Notes under the pieces: generated by a model
Seen by the model: only the letters and a program-made list of their open reading frames with translations
Databases searched by the model: none
What the model was told of the DNA's origin: nothing
Made by a program: the position numbers and the translations under genes
Shown: positions 36,873 to 49,746 of the stretch, piece after piece
Layout: the number at the start of each line of letters is the position of its first letter
Position numbering within the stretch: position 1 is the first letter of the stretch
Origin: Adiantum capillus-veneris
Taxonomy: Eukaryota; Streptophyta; Polypodiopsida; Polypodiales; Pteridaceae
Reading direction: 5' to 3'
Length of the DNA stretch: 64,000 nt
Assembly (NCBI GenBank): GCA_014529385.2
Contig: CM043970.1
Location: 65,896,996 to 65,960,995 of the forward strand

Positions 36873-37531
36873 AAGACCTCGATGATGATGGATTGTGATT
36901 TACCTTTTTGTATTGCAACCAAACTGTGTAGGATAGTGCCCCTAGGCCTATCATTTTTTTTTTTAGAAAGCCTTGTAAAAAAATGGAGTCATGATTATTG
37001 AGCTAGAGGTTTATTGATCCATATCCTAAAATCTAAGTTGTAATCATGTTATCCTGAGTTAAAAGCCTTGTAAGCCGGCCATTGGCCAATTGAGCCCTAG
37101 CAGTAAAGTTCAAACTTTCAAGTTTGAACAAAAACCATTGTATCTTAATTAAAGTTTTGGAAGAGCTCTGAGCGTATGAATGAGAGCACGTACTCTGAAG
37201 CACATTGTAATCCGTTTCTCAACCTCTGGTAATCAGATTTCAATTTCGGCAAGTGCATTGTGTTCCTTATCTCTTGCTCTTTAAGTTTAGTGTTTTCATT
37301 TTCAAATTTATTCTGGTTTGTGACTACCAATCTGTGAGCTAAATCTGCCATTTTGAGGGCAAAAATGATAGATTTTTTATGTTTCAACCATAGAAAAGTG
37401 TTCCTAGACCATAGAGCGACCTTTCTGGATGTATCTGCTGCAGTTTTCAAGACCTCGATGATGATGGATTGTGATTTACCTTTTTGTACTACAACCAAAC
37501 TGTGTAGGATAGTGCCCCTAGGCCTATTATA
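36873..37531. repeat. Pair of about 85-bp direct repeats, 575 bases apart
   Basis: GACCTCGATGATGATGGATT to CCCCTAGGCCTAT occurs at about 36875-36952 and again at 37450-37529 with very few differences. The intervening DNA contains a minus-strand open stretch (37145-37498) that reads KLKEQEIRN and similar, of unknown nature. Confidence 0.75.
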
Positions 37532-38279
37532 CCTCCTCCTAAAGTTTCATTGCATTGATAGTTCAATAGAGTGACAAAATGGCGTGACAATTACGAGCGA
37601 TGAGATATGGCATAGGCTAATTTTCATGAGTAGAGAGTGATAGATTTGCTAGCGCCAATGATAGCTTAGTTCTATAGGTTCAATTTTTGAGTTTGACACC
37701 CTCAAAGAGTCTCCTTGTCCCATTCGAGTCGCTTCCCTGGGCATTGGCATTATGTTAGTGCCAGATAGCTATGTTGTAGACATGCGATTGTCACGACCTA
37801 CTATTATTGGTGCCATTGGCAGGGAAAGTGATCCTTATGTGGTGAGTGACCTAGTTGTATTCATAGCCTTCTTGTCTTTAGATTTTGATACCCATTCTGT
37901 TTACACCTAGCAGTCAAACAGCTAGACGCAAGGTTTAGTGCTTGATAGAGGCTAGAAGTCAAGGACTTGTTAGATCTAAACTTGAGAGGCATAGAGAGTT
38001 GTGAGTGAGATACGAAAACTATTTCATTTAGCATTTTCTTAACACTTGGAAAGTAATGTTCCATTACAGTGTTTCGCCTTTAAATTTGCATTGTTTATTA
38101 GTTTTGTTCCTAGATTCATTTCAACACTTGTGATAGTTTGATAAGTGAGACCATAACTTTGCAAATTGAAAAATTTGATAGTCAAAACTTGAAAACTAAT
38201 AAAAACCAAAAAATTGGAGCAAAAAGGGGATAACCAAACCCATAAGAAGCAATCTAGAAAGTTTCATCATGTTTGGTGG

Positions 38280-39150
38280 AGGAACATGGATCGCAATCCA
38301 TGTACCTCTATGAAATTTTGACCAGAGACTGATATCAGTGGGTCAAGGGTGGTTCCTAGCAACTGAATACACAACTTTGCAGTGAAATTGACACTAAAAA
38401 CACACTCAAAATCAAGAAATTGACAAAACATGCAAAAGCTTGGGAAATAAACCATAATTTAGAGTTTCTTAACCTTTAGAGATCCAAATTCAAAAAGGGA
38501 TGAGAATTGACTTCTACAAGGTATAGGGATCTGCCGACCAAGTTTCATGCCAAAATGATGTCAAAAATGGATTGAGATCCATGTACCTTTTGATCATCTA
38601 AGGCTGAGATTTGAGCAATAGGTAGATGATACTATTTAAAACAACTTTCCCAGAAGGCACCATAGAAAAAAATTATAAAAAGTTGGTCAAATCACCAAAA
38701 TATCAATAGCTAGTGAAAAACTGTAGGGCAGACACAAAATTTTGCTTTTGGTGGACAAAAATTTATTCAAATCCAAAACAAAGTTTGGGAGTAGACTATT
38801 GACACTACAAAGAACCTGCAGGCCAAATTTGGAATTCAAATCTGATGGAACATGGATTGCAATCCACATACCTTTTTTTATTTTTTGAATAGAGACCATA
38901 CTAGCTTGTAGCGAACAAAATTACAAATAAAATTTGCAAAAGCAAGGCAGCCATAAAGGTTCAAAAAGTGGGCAAAAGCACTTCAAGATGAAAAACCATC
39001 AAGCAAACCTAGGGTTTGACTTTTGGCTGACCTAAATTAATCCAAATCACACAAAAGCATATAGATGAGATCAATAGACCAAGGGCAAGCTATGTAGCAA
39101 GTTTTAGTAAGTTCTGACACAAAGGTACAAGGATCACGATCCATGTTCCT
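38280..39150. repeat. Degenerate array with about 280-bp period marked by a palindromic core
   Basis: A core like ATGGATCGCAATCCAT followed by GTACCT recurs at 38286, 38567, 38852 and 39129, with spacings of 281, 285 and 277 bases. Each is preceded by a related phrase (AAGTTTCAT..., AAATTTGGAATTC...). The rest of each unit is strongly diverged. No coding was seen. Confidence 0.6.
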
Positions 39151-39625
39151 TTGTCACAGATTGAGCTCAGGCTTGTACTATATCTAGAACTAGTCACAAG
39201 GATCATAGTGGTCTTTCCAAAATTAAATTTAAAGTTGATTTGTAAATTTTACTAGCAAAACAAGAAATTATGCCAGGATTGTGATAAAAATTTGTTGGCT
39301 TCAGATTTTGACTGACAGAGCGGTTGTAAACTCATACACAAAGTGATTTTTATACAGATTGCAAGAGTTAGAGTGTGCGGCTCAAAGTGCTATCAATTGG
39401 AGAATTTGGATGCATCAATAAGGTGACACATTAGGGTTTTCCAAGAGTGTTTTCTTGATGTATTTGCGATCAGGTAGACTATATCAAAGTAGAAACCCTG
39501 CTGCTAGAGATCAAGCTAGTCACATTTTCACAGAAGAGAATGTCAATCAAGGACCTTTGCCGACCTTAGAGCCCATTATATAAGAAGTTATTTCTAAAAC
39601 TTTTTCGAAGAGATCCTACACCTAC

Positions 39626-41290
39626 ATGGCTAAAGGGTTCAAGAGTGTGAGTTTCAAAGAGAGAACAACCATGGGAGCAGGACCATCCCAACCAGCACCA
39701 ACCACAAAATTGTTTCACTTGAAATTTCAATTTGAAGACGAACAAGGCGCAAAAATTTACAAAGATGGTATGGATTGCTATTGTGTCAAACTAGGACCGA
39801 GCGAGTTCAAGGACATAGTTCTTGTGGACTATAGTGACGATAGATACTTTGATGATGAAGGTACAATTTAGTTGTGCAAAATCCCAAGATTGTGGACAAG
39901 TGGGGATTAACAAGCACCAAGGATAAAGTTGATGTGGAGCATGAAGAAAAGCCACCAAAGCTGGTTGTACCTAATGCGAAGCTTACGCGAGTGAATATGG
40001 CAACTCAAGTCAACATAGACAATACACATGTGGGTTTGTACAAATACGAAAATGGAGAGAAAATGCTCTACTATAAATGTGACAAGCCCAGCATTGAGAA
40101 GTTGTTAGAGTATAAATGCTTATATGTCTTCACATACAAAGAAGGTAGAGATATCCAAGTGATAATGCTTGATAATCATGAACAACGGTACTCTGCTATA
40201 GACTACAAAGAGCTGGAGAGATGTACTTACTTTGGAGGACCTCTTCATTAATATCATCTCAATTTTAGCACTACAAGAGTGAGCCCTGGGAGAACTAGAG
40301 TGTAAGATTCATTTAATCAACCACTCTTTTTTGTAACTAGACCGATGGGATCCCTAAATTCAAGGGTTCCAATGACTACGCATCAAGATAGTGAGGATCC
40401 AGACACTATTCACATGACAAGAGTTCCGAACACGTAGATAAAAGCTAGAGATGTACGGGCCAAAGAGAGAACCACTGAGAGAACTCTCATCAGAGTTTTT
40501 AATGGTGGATATGAATCAAGAGATGTTGTTTTAGGAGAGCTTAGAGTGATGAGAATGGTAGCTGAGACATGGAAGATGCGACCATCTCAAGTGGAAAAAT
40601 GTATTGCCAAGAAGTACAATGGGACAGAGGATCGTTACGCACATGTTTCACTTTTTAAACAAGTCTTAATAGTTGAACAAGTTGCGGATTTTCACACTTA
40701 GTTTGAGGAATTTGGATTGACTTTGGAAGGAACAACATTGACTTGGTTCTAGCCTTTGAATAGTAGAGATTTCCCAAACATCCAGCAACTCCTGTGAGAG
40801 TTTTCGAATGAATTCTCCAAAAGAGGGATCAAACACAATACGGTTTCTCAAATCTATGTGTTTAAGGAAAAGAAAAACAAAAAACTAAAGGAAGCTTCGC
40901 CTCCCTTCAAGCGATAAATCGAGAGATTTCCCATGCAAGAGTTACTACAAGATGAACGATTGTCAGTTCTCTCCATAAAGGGCTTGAGAAAAAAAACTCT
41001 AAAAAAGGATTCACACTTAAAGGCATGTACCACATTTGAGTAGGTCACTAGAGAAGCATTGTATCTAGTTGACAATTGCAAGACTTACAAAGAGGTATTA
41101 GAGGACACCGACACAACCACCATCAGTGCCTCTTCAACCATTAGCAAGTCATCTACAAAACGCAATGCTCCTACTTCAATCACACAAAATAATGATCAAG
41201 TGGCCCAGCAAGTGATCCAAAGAATGAACCAAGCTTATTGAAAAAATTTGAACCAACAACAATAACCACCGCAGGTAGCCAAATGTACCA
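39626..41290 (+). pseudogene. Ty3/gypsy-type gag remnant with several C-to-T style stops
   Basis: Starts at an ATG (MAKGFKSVSFKERTTMGAGP). It is broken by a TAG at 39869-39871 and a frameshift, then continues to 40251, and after more damage to about 41240. The stretch from 40630 reads like a gag domain (VADFHT-stop-FEEFGLTLEG, TLTWF-stop-PLNSRDFPNI, EFSNEFSKRGIKHNT), with stops TAG 40699, TAG 40750, TGA 40795 and TAA about 40915 all in the same frame. A Ser/Thr-rich tail with QNNDQVAQQVIQRMNQAY ends at 41241. Gag role is inferred from this motif style. The N-terminal 200 codons I do not recognise. Confidence 0.6.
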
Positions 41291-41789
41291 AGAGCATTGA
41301 CGTGGTGTGCAATCAAACATAAATATACCAACCACGAGACAAATGAGTGTTTTTACAACCAAAATTACATGAGGGAAGGGCCATACGGACCTGCAGGGGA
41401 GCAACCTTTGCCACCAACATCGTTTATGTTGATCCTATAGGGTCTTTTGATCCAGGTGAAAAGTTGTTTGTAATTATGCTACTGTTGATCATGAATGATC
41501 CAGTCGACTAGGGGTTGGCAAGAGAATATAATTAATATTGACAACTTAGATTTGGCTCATGGCATAACATTTGATGAAAAGTCTCCAACACCCGCATACT
41601 CTTCAAAATGGAGTACCAAGTGATCTAGGCCTTTGCCCCCATAGGGATTGAAGTGCTACACTTGATTTAGCACAAAAGCCACTGGTTTGCAATACAAAGA
41701 GATTGATAGCACTACCATTCACAGATGTGATAAAACATGGAAGTACTAATGACCAAAAGATTCAAAAGTTCTCAAGCACCAAAACTTTA

Positions 41790-42190
41790 GAACTAAAATA
41801 CTTTCAAAACTACCAACACTAGCAAAACTACAAATGCTTTCAAAACTATACTAGAACTATCAAAACTATTGAAACTGCACAATCTTTCAAAACTACTAGC
41901 TACTAAAGTTATCAAAACTACCAAGACTATAAAATCTTTTAGAACTACCAAAACTACAATATCTTTTACGAGTGCTAAAACTAACAAAACTATCAAAACC
42001 AGCCAAACTTTCAAAACAACCAAAGCTTTAAAAAATACCAAAAGAACCAAAACTATCAAAACTAGCAATAATGTCACAACTACCAAAACTATCAAAATTA
42101 GCAATAATGTCACAACTAAACCAAAACTATCAACATTACCAATACTTTCAAAAATATGTACCAGAACTCTAAAACTACCAAAATAGTCTA
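41790..42190. repeat. Degenerate minisatellite based on CAAAACTA
   Basis: About 400 bases are built from variants of AAAACTATCAAAACTACC, unit about 9 or 18 bases. Any frame gives Thr/Lys/Ile-rich nonsense. Confidence 0.85.
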
Positions 42191-43470
42191 TTAAGCAGTG
42201 CTACAATTTACTAAGCAGTACCAGAGGAAATGTACCATTGGGTACACTAAAAACTAAAACCACCAACAGACAAGTCAACTTTCACAAAACCACCATAACA
42301 AAGTCCTCAGATAGAATAATTGTCATTACTGGACATCTTTTTCAAGACTCTATATGTTTTCATTCACAACAGCTCACCACAGCTTGCATTGATTTACTCC
42401 CAAATCAGCCTCCTCCTCCCTTATGTCTTTATCATTGACAAGATGTTTCTATCATAGTGAGCTCAAGAATTTCCACTTCATAGGAAACAAATATCAATCT
42501 TGATTCTCTTTGCCATAACATTGGAGCCTTCATACCTTAGCAAAGTCTCCTTCTTTTTCTAGATAGAAGTCCTCAGTTTTGTTAGGCTTTTCATGGAAGC
42601 CATAGTCTTCCAAGGCATTCTTTGAACTACCACCTAAAAATTAGCAACATAATCAACTACTAGCCTTGCATATAGACTTGAAAGTGGTGACTTACAATAC
42701 GAATTCACACACTTACATGAAAATTTGAATTCAAACATGCATGAAATCTTGAACAATACTGTATAGTTCCAAATTTTGCACTATATATCATTCTTTAACA
42801 TTAAATTTCATATCATGCATAATAATATAAAAAAAGAATGAGCCTCTATATCACATAATTAGTGTTTTTTGAAGCCAAGACCATCTTTAAGAGATTGCAT
42901 TCACACTTATATTTACACAAAGTTTCACATTCAAACATGTATGAAAACCTAGTTTTGTATAGCATGTCATAGCATGCAATCTTCAACTAGATTAGAAATG
43001 TGTCCTCATGGCATAACACAACACAGCTACTTTGAGAAGAAAGAGAAGCAACACAATGGGCTAGAGCACAATCCTATTAGCTCAAAACTTGTCTTCAAAG
43101 GAGGGAGTACCAACAAGGATTTCACTGACATGATCACAGTAATAATGTAATTACATTAATAACGTGAGTAATCACACATGAATAATAATATGGTAACCAC
43201 TTCTAAAAAAGTCTAAATCCTTGACTGAAGGCAAAGGTACGATGCCAACCAAATTGAATCTTTGAAGAGTCATGCTCATTGCAACGAATCCACTGATCCA
43301 TAAAGGCATTGAAGTTGGTTTTACAAGACGAGCATATTTAAACAATGTTTTGTTAGTTAAGGGTTGGATGCCTTGTACTAGCCTACTGGGTATATAAAGA
43401 TCCTTGAAGTCTTGCATTTCACACCATCATAGGTTTTAATTGATGTACATCGTTTGTCACTGCAGAATAT
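42191..43470. other. No recognisable gene
   Basis: AT-rich. A minus-strand frame of 81 codons (43172-43417) lacks any recognisable domain. Confidence 0.4.
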
Positions 43471-43479
43471 GAGAGCCAC

Positions 43480-43663
43480 AATCCTTAATTGGGTGAAAAT
43501 AGATTTTATATATTGAATCAAATACATAAGGGGGACTACAATCCTTGATTGGGTAAAAGTAGTCCTCAATTATGTAATTGTATTGAAGATCAAATACATA
43601 AGGGGTACTACAATCCTTGATTGGGTAAAAGTAGTCCTCAATTATGTAATTGTATTGAAGATC
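43480..43663. repeat. 72-bp tandem repeat, about 2.5 copies
   Basis: ACTACAATCCTTGATTGGGT and TATGTAATTGTATTGAAGAT recur with a 72-base offset, ending exactly where copia coding starts at about 43664. Confidence 0.85.
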
Positions 43664-46499
43664 TCATAGTTTTGTTGGATCCAAAGGCTATTTCAGATGC
43701 AAGAATTCGGCATGTATGTTTTGGGCATTTCAATTTTGGCAGTTTGCTACGTTTGCAAAAATTTGATATGGTTGCTTCTTTGCCACCTCTTGAAGCACCT
43801 TTGAAAGCATGCTTGTGAAGACTATATTTTGGGTAAGATGTAGCATTTAAAGTTTCCAAAAAAGAGAAGGCATCTCTATAGCCTTTGCCCTTTGGGCATG
43901 CCAAAAAGTTGAGTAGTGCATGCAAATGCTAAATGATGCTCATCATTGAGTCAACACAACAAAGTTGAACTTGAGTGCGGGTAAGGGCTCTAGAGGGTCC
44001 ATGGTTCTTTAAACATTTGAAGTGGTTCCCACCATTTTTAGTGGTAGAAGCTTCACAAAAATAAAGTAAAGTGCTTTCTTTGTCTTGTACGCCACACACA
44101 AACACATCCACTCAAAGGGGAAAACACACACACACACATTTCATTAAAAAATCAATGAATATGATGAGCATAAACATGGATTTATCAAGCATATGAGTTT
44201 TGGTTCAAGCATCCATGGGTACAATAGGGAAATCTTGAGAAAAGCCTACCAACGTCGGCCGAAATGTGCCACTTTGAAAGTTGTAGAAAAGAATATCCAA
44301 TGTAGTCAAGCAAAAGATTAACATACAATCTACCTTCAATCTAATTATCCCTAAACATTGGCTAGGGCTACATACAGATTGCAACTTGTGCATAGTGATG
44401 TTTGTGGGCCTATGCAAACTCCATCCTTAGGCAATTACCTATACTTCGTGACTTTCATTGATGATTACTCTAGGCATGCATGGGTGTATCCGCTTAAAGC
44501 TAAGTCCAAATTGTTCATGTGCTTCAAGCAATTTCTAACTTTGAAAATGTCTTTAAATGTATTGTGGACACTCTCCGTTCAAATTGAGGGGGGAAGTATA
44601 TGCCTCATGAGTTTAATGCATTTCTGGCTAATCATGGGATAAAATACCAATGTACAATGTCGTATACACCAAGCAACAAAATGGTGTTGCTAAAAGAAAA
44701 AACAGGAAGCTTACGAAGATGGCATGATGCATTGTAAAAAGTCAAGCTTTGCCACATTTGTTGTGGCTTGAGGCTATCATGTGTGCTACTTATGTACTTA
44801 GCAAGTGTCCTACAAAAAATTTGCAATCTATGACTCCGTATGAAGCATGGCATGGTAAGAAGCCATCTATTGATAATATATGCATTTTTGGTTGTTTAGT
44901 GTATGCTTTGGTGCCACAAACGCAACGCAAAAAATTGGATGATAAGGTTGTTAAATGCTCGTCTGTTGGATACAATACTGAAACCCAAGGTTACAGATTA
45001 TATCATCTGCACGATACGTATCTTGGTTTCACGAGATGTCATGTTTGTGGAAGATTTAGTTCAGCCTTTGCTATCATGTACAAGAGACAGTAATGTAAGC
45101 TCATAGGAAATTTATGACACATTATTGCCTCTTTTTAATGGTGGAAACTTGAATGTAAATTTCAATGAGGCAAATGTACAACCAATGGGGGTTTGTTGAA
45201 CTGCTATGGATCAGCCTATGACAAATGCAGATGTACATGATGTACTTGATGTGGAAAGGGCTGAAAAGGAGCACGCCAGAGGTATGCCAAAATGGCTAGT
45301 ACATACTTTGTGTGAAAGTGAATTGGATGCACCTATTTTTTATCGTACTTGTTCAAGTTTTTTCCATGCATCTTAGGCATCACATTTTATGCTTTGGCTA
45401 TTTGTAGTTTATGTGATGTGGAGGAACCTCTATCTTTTGATGAAGCACATAATTCAAAAACTTGGATGGCTGCCATGCAATTAGAATATGATGCACTTAT
45501 AGAAAATGACACATGGACTTTATGTGATTTGCATCTTGGAAAAAGGGCCATTGGTACGAAGTGGTTTTACAAGTTGAAATGTAATCCGGGATGGTGAGAT
45601 TAATTGCTACAAGGCTCGATTTGTTGCAAAAGGTTATGCACGTGAGAAAGACATAGATTACAATGAGACTTCCACTCCCACTTATCTATGACTACTATTT
45701 GTTTTCTATGTGCGTTGAAAGCTCACTTGGATGGGATGTACATCAATTAGACATTTTTATTTCTTTCTTGAATGGTGATATATTTGAGGAAGTTTATGTA
45801 ACACATCCTCACGATTTTGTCATAAAAGGATAAGAGGATAGTGAGCAAATGTAAGAAATCTTTGTATGGGTTGAAGTAGTCTCCTCATGCTTGGTACAAG
45901 AAAGTGCAATAAAACAAGACTTAAAATTAAGTCTTCATGATGTTGCTTATTCTTCCAATGTCACTCTTTACCAAACTACTGTTGGATGCCTTAGTTATGT
46001 ATGCAATACAAGACCGGATATTCAGTTTGTAGTCTCACAGGTTAGCATATTTATGCATAGCCCATGGTCTAAGCATTGGTAGGCTGTTAAGAGGATCTTT
46101 GGCTACTTGAATGGTACTTTACATATTGGGTATTTTTATCCCAAGGAGGATCATTGCTGTCACATTTACATGCATTTTTGGACTCACATTGGGATGGTTG
46201 TTATGAAACGTGAGTGTCCACAAGTGGTTTTTTTTCATGCTCGACAGTTCATGCATATCATGGTTGAGCAAGAAGCAACCTACTGTGGCCACTTACAATT
46301 GTGAAGCTTCAAAGCTATGGCTGAGTGTGTATGGGTCAGACGCCTTATGGCTGATTTGGGTGTTGAACAGGACATTGCCAACATCGTCTACACAGACAGT
46401 TAGAGCACATTGGCAGTTGTAAGGAACCCAGTTTATAATAATCGCACAAAGCACATTGAGGTGCATTATCACTATGTCAGAGAGAGACTCTCAGCAGGA
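43664..46499 (+). pseudogene. Ty1/copia pol, left part, interrupted by the hAT element
   Basis: Plus-strand coding in several frames. GAG-pre-integrase (RHVCFGHFNFGSLLRLQKFD, 43705-43765) is followed by an unrelated insertion of about 540 bases at 43820-44360. Then come the integrase core (LQLVHSDVCGPM ... TFIDDYSRHAW, 44377-44490), its C-terminus (SKCPTKNLQSMTPYEAWHGK), the reverse transcriptase start (WMAAMQLEYDALIENDTW, 45460-45515) and a damaged palm. RNase H follows, with the C-terminal KHIEVHYHYVRERLSAGEI ending at 46505. Many stops and frameshifts. Coding resumes at 53611 after the 7.1-kb insertion. Copy-and-paste retroelement, now dead. Confidence 0.85.
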
Positions 46500-46507
46500 G
46501 AGATCAA
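46500..46507 (+). repeat. 8-bp target-site duplication, left copy
   Basis: GAGATCAA, repeated at 53611-53618. Related copia copies (about 62516-62523, read on minus) have only one such site in GGAGAGATCAGCTTGG, so the second copy arose from the insertion. Confidence 0.85.
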
Positions 46508-46853
46508 TTGCATTGCATTTATACGCCCGTATAACATAAATTATACGTATAAAACGTCAATATATGTCGTATTTCCGAATAATACCCGAATACCCGTATA
46601 AAACAGTTTTCGATCGAGATATTTTTTGATCAAAAACTTTTTCGATCGAAAAATATCTCAATGAAAACGTCTATATATACAACTGTCGCCGTATTCGATC
46701 GAAAAGCATTCTGGAGCTTTTGGGAGTTTGCAGATCTTGGAGCTTTTGAGAGACTAGCAGATAGCGATAGCCCCTTCGGTTTATAGCGGTTTTCAGGTAT
46801 ATTTTTTTAATTTTTAGTGATGAATACTAACTTATTTTTCTATTGTCCCAGAC

Positions 46854-47130
46854 TTGTGTGGTGCAGTAGTTTTGACTCTCACCACAAAGTTGGCTTGCAG
46901 GTCGTAGGCCACTTCGTGGTGTGTAGCCATATGGGTCACTCCAGAAGTGTGTAGAATATAGTCTCCTTTCTCGTGGTGTGTAGTCATATGACTCACTCCA
47001 GGGAAGGCTTGGGTAAATTTAGATTCTCACTCGTATGGTGTAGTAGTATACCTCTCACCATAGAGATGAGTTAGGATTACAGGTCGACTCGTGGAGTGTA
47101 GTAGGCATGATGCTACACCTCTCACTTCAG
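46854..47130. repeat. Left subterminal array of five stem-loops
   Basis: Five hairpins spaced 56-61 bases start near 46854, 46914, 46971, 47032 and 47088. Each has a left arm like GTGGTGTAGTA and a right arm like TACCTCTCACCA. The theme GTGTAG...CTCTCAC matches the right-end array read on the other strand. Confidence 0.7.
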
Positions 47131-47139
47131 AGTGGCCTA

Positions 47140-47730
47140 TAAAATTTACAATCTTAAATTAAGTCATTGTTGATTATTCTACATAGAAGCACAAAGATTA
47201 ACGTTGGTCATTTTAAGAGTGCAGAGATGCATACTTTATGCCCTCTTCATCTTAATGTGACTTTGGTTATTTTTGTGCTTCTATTTCTGTAGTAACATCA
47301 TTGTTCATCAGTAGATCACTTGGTGTTACTCTGAACGTAGATATATACAACAATTGATTTACATTTGAGATTGTTGAGCTGTTTGCTGATGGTTGTGTTG
47401 TGCGTTCCACACACTCCATTAGAAGTAGCTTATAAAATTTACAATTTTAGATTAAGTTTTTCTATCATATGTGTTATATAGAAACACAAGTGTTACCACT
47501 CGTTATATTAAGAGTGAAGAGATGCATATTTTCATGCCCTCTTCATCTTAATGTGACATACTGGTTACTCATGTGTTTCATATTCCAAAGGAACATCACT
47601 TTTCATTATTAAGTGACTTGGTGTTGTTTTGGACGTAAACACATACGATAGAAAACTTACATCTACAATTGTTAATTTATCCACTGATAGTTGTGTTGTG
47701 AGTTCCACACACTTTATCAGGGATTAGATT
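47140..47730. repeat. Two diverged copies of a 291-bp unit inside the hAT left end
   Basis: TTACAATCTTAAATTAAGT (about 47148) and TTACAATTTTAGATTAAGT (about 47439) start two copies that also share TGCCCTCTTCATCTTAATGT and TGTGTTGTG..GTTCCACACAC. Each contains a hairpin around GAAGAGATGCAT and ATGCCCTCTTC. Confidence 0.75.
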
Positions 47731-47913
47731 GATAAAAACTATCAATCTATTTTACAACAGCATCCAGGACTTGTGCTGAGAATATCTCACACTAGCTGAG
47801 TTGTTCACATGTACGATTTTCCAATCCTTTAGATGTGATTTCTTTCATCATCTCACACTTCTACACATAGCAGGGTCCAGTTCTTGTGCTGAGAGCATCT
47901 CACACTCCTGGCC

Positions 47914-47920
<7 letters not shown>

Positions 47921-47982
<62 letters not shown>
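47921..47982. repeat. (CT)n microsatellite
   Basis: A pure CT tract of about 60 bases lies upstream of the kinase-like gene, within the hAT element. Confidence 0.95.
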
Positions 47983-47986
<4 letters not shown>

Positions 47987-48184
47987 ATTTTCATGGTCGA
48001 TTAGCACAATGTGGTTTGTAATCATAAGATGTTCTCTTTAATTTGCAATAATTTAATATTGTTTAATAAATTTGTATCATCATTTAATATATATATAGGG
48101 TTAACACTCATTATATAATAGCTATGTTACTATGGTGTATAATCTTTTCGTAAGATTCTTAATTTATTAATTTTTCATACAGAT

Positions 48185-49598
48185 ATGGCAGACACGAAGC
48201 TAGCGAAACACCAACGAGATTTCGTCTCCGAAGTGATTGTGAGACACTTTCATTACATGTCAGAGGCAGAGATTAGGAGTTGTTTAAACCCTATCGCTCT
48301 GGAGCATTTTTATCAGCTTACAACGACTCTGACCAAGTCTATGTTTGAGCAGCTCCAGGCAGAGTTTGCACCAGCTATTTTTGACATAGCCCTCCTGACA
48401 TCAGGTTCTTTAGTAAACATTGTCAAACAAACCATTGGGCAGATCATGAAAACCTTTCAAGAACTGAAAAATCCTGCAATTACTTCCTTGCCAAACATAG
48501 CTGAGCGCATACATCTTGTGCAACAGCTTTATACGGAGTTCAAGAGCAAGGAAAAGTTAGAAAGAGTAGCAAAGCGTGCAAGAGTGGAAGCCAGCTCTTC
48601 CGAAGCTGTTGTTGAACCAGAAATCCTTCTTAGAACAGAGCCTGCAGCGTCATCCATTTGCTGCATTAGACCTCTCTCTACTACCACCTATTTTACACCT
48701 TTTACCCGACACAGCCGTCTTCAATATCCAAGCTCCACAACTGGGAGAGGGAAGATGGGCACATGTGAAGCGTGTGGGTGTCACACATCCCGCTTTCAAA
48801 GATCAAGTGTATGCTGCAAAAGTATTCAAAGTACAATTACATGGGCCCACCATGGAGCAACGGGTCAAAGACGAAGCAACAATTTTGGATATTTCACATC
48901 GTGGTATTATCTACCCTCTTGCCATGGTGCGCCACGTGGAGCGGCCTATGCACATTTCACGATTTTTCAATGGCGGCCATGTGGAGCAATGGAGAAAAGA
49001 ATGCACTGCAGACGACAGCCATCCTGTCATTTGCGATTACGTACTCACTGCAGGAACAATATAGCTATTCCAGGAGAATATTTTGGAGATCATCAATGCT
49101 CTCCTCCAAACTCTGAAGTATATACATACGCATAACTACCTCCACAATGATCTACACTCTCGCAATATGATGCTGCATTTTGGCAAAAAAGGTGTTTACG
49201 CCGGCATTGTGGATTGGGGTTCATGCACCAAAACAAATACGACAACCGGTTTTCCTCCTCTACGCGATATACAGATAGAAACTAGAAAACAATATGAGAG
49301 AGATTATCCATGGGCAACCCCCGAATGTATATCTAGTAATCCTCCCACCTGGACCAAAGCTATGGATATTTATTACATGTGTCATACATGTAAACGCATT
49401 TTGAAGTGCTTACCAGAGCCCCAAGAACAAAGCAAGAGACATTTTTTGAGTAATGTACTTGCTCGTCTTGAAAGCGGCAAGCGCGTTCACCCCAAAACCC
49501 GGCCTAATGCTTTTGATCTCTCCTTATGTTTAAATGGTGCCCATAGAGTGGGTTACAACATTGTAATGACATCTGGCTTACGACCAGTTGATGATTAA
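48185..49598 (+). pseudogene. Protein-kinase-like gene carried by the hAT element
   Basis: Starts at an ATG just after an acceptor-like CATACAG. The N-terminal 150 codons are helical (MADTKLAKHQRDFVSEVIVR...), with a KAAK-type basic patch, and are not recognised. Between about 48600 and 48680 the frame shifts by one. A kinase fold then reads in order: glycine loop QLGEGRWAHV (about 48738), ATP-binding lysine in YAAKVFK (48811-48831), an IL helix, an in-frame TAG (49062-49064) where the surrounding frame suggests Gln, catalytic loop YLHNDLHSRNM (49139-49170), metal-binding DWG in place of DFG (49216-49224), and an APE-like ATPEC (about 49315). Asp and Asn of the catalytic loop are kept. It ends at TGA-type stop 49596-49598. 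If intact it would be a Ser/Thr/Tyr-type kinase; two lesions make this copy unlikely to work. It converges on the transposase. Confidence 0.7.
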
Positions 49599-49746
49599 TG
49601 AAAACGCAGTCTCATGATTTCATCATTGTTTTACTTTTGGTGTCAGATTTAATTGTAGGTTTAATTGAGCAAAAATTCTATGTTTGTCATTCGATATACT
49701 GTCCAATGTCAAATTATTGAATGACATGTTCACCTGATATGCAGAT

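Noticed and set aside
48185-49598. Active receptor-like or cytoplasmic host kinase gene
   Set aside because: It lies wholly inside the hAT element, has a frameshift and an in-frame TAG, and shows no signal peptide or transmembrane helix.
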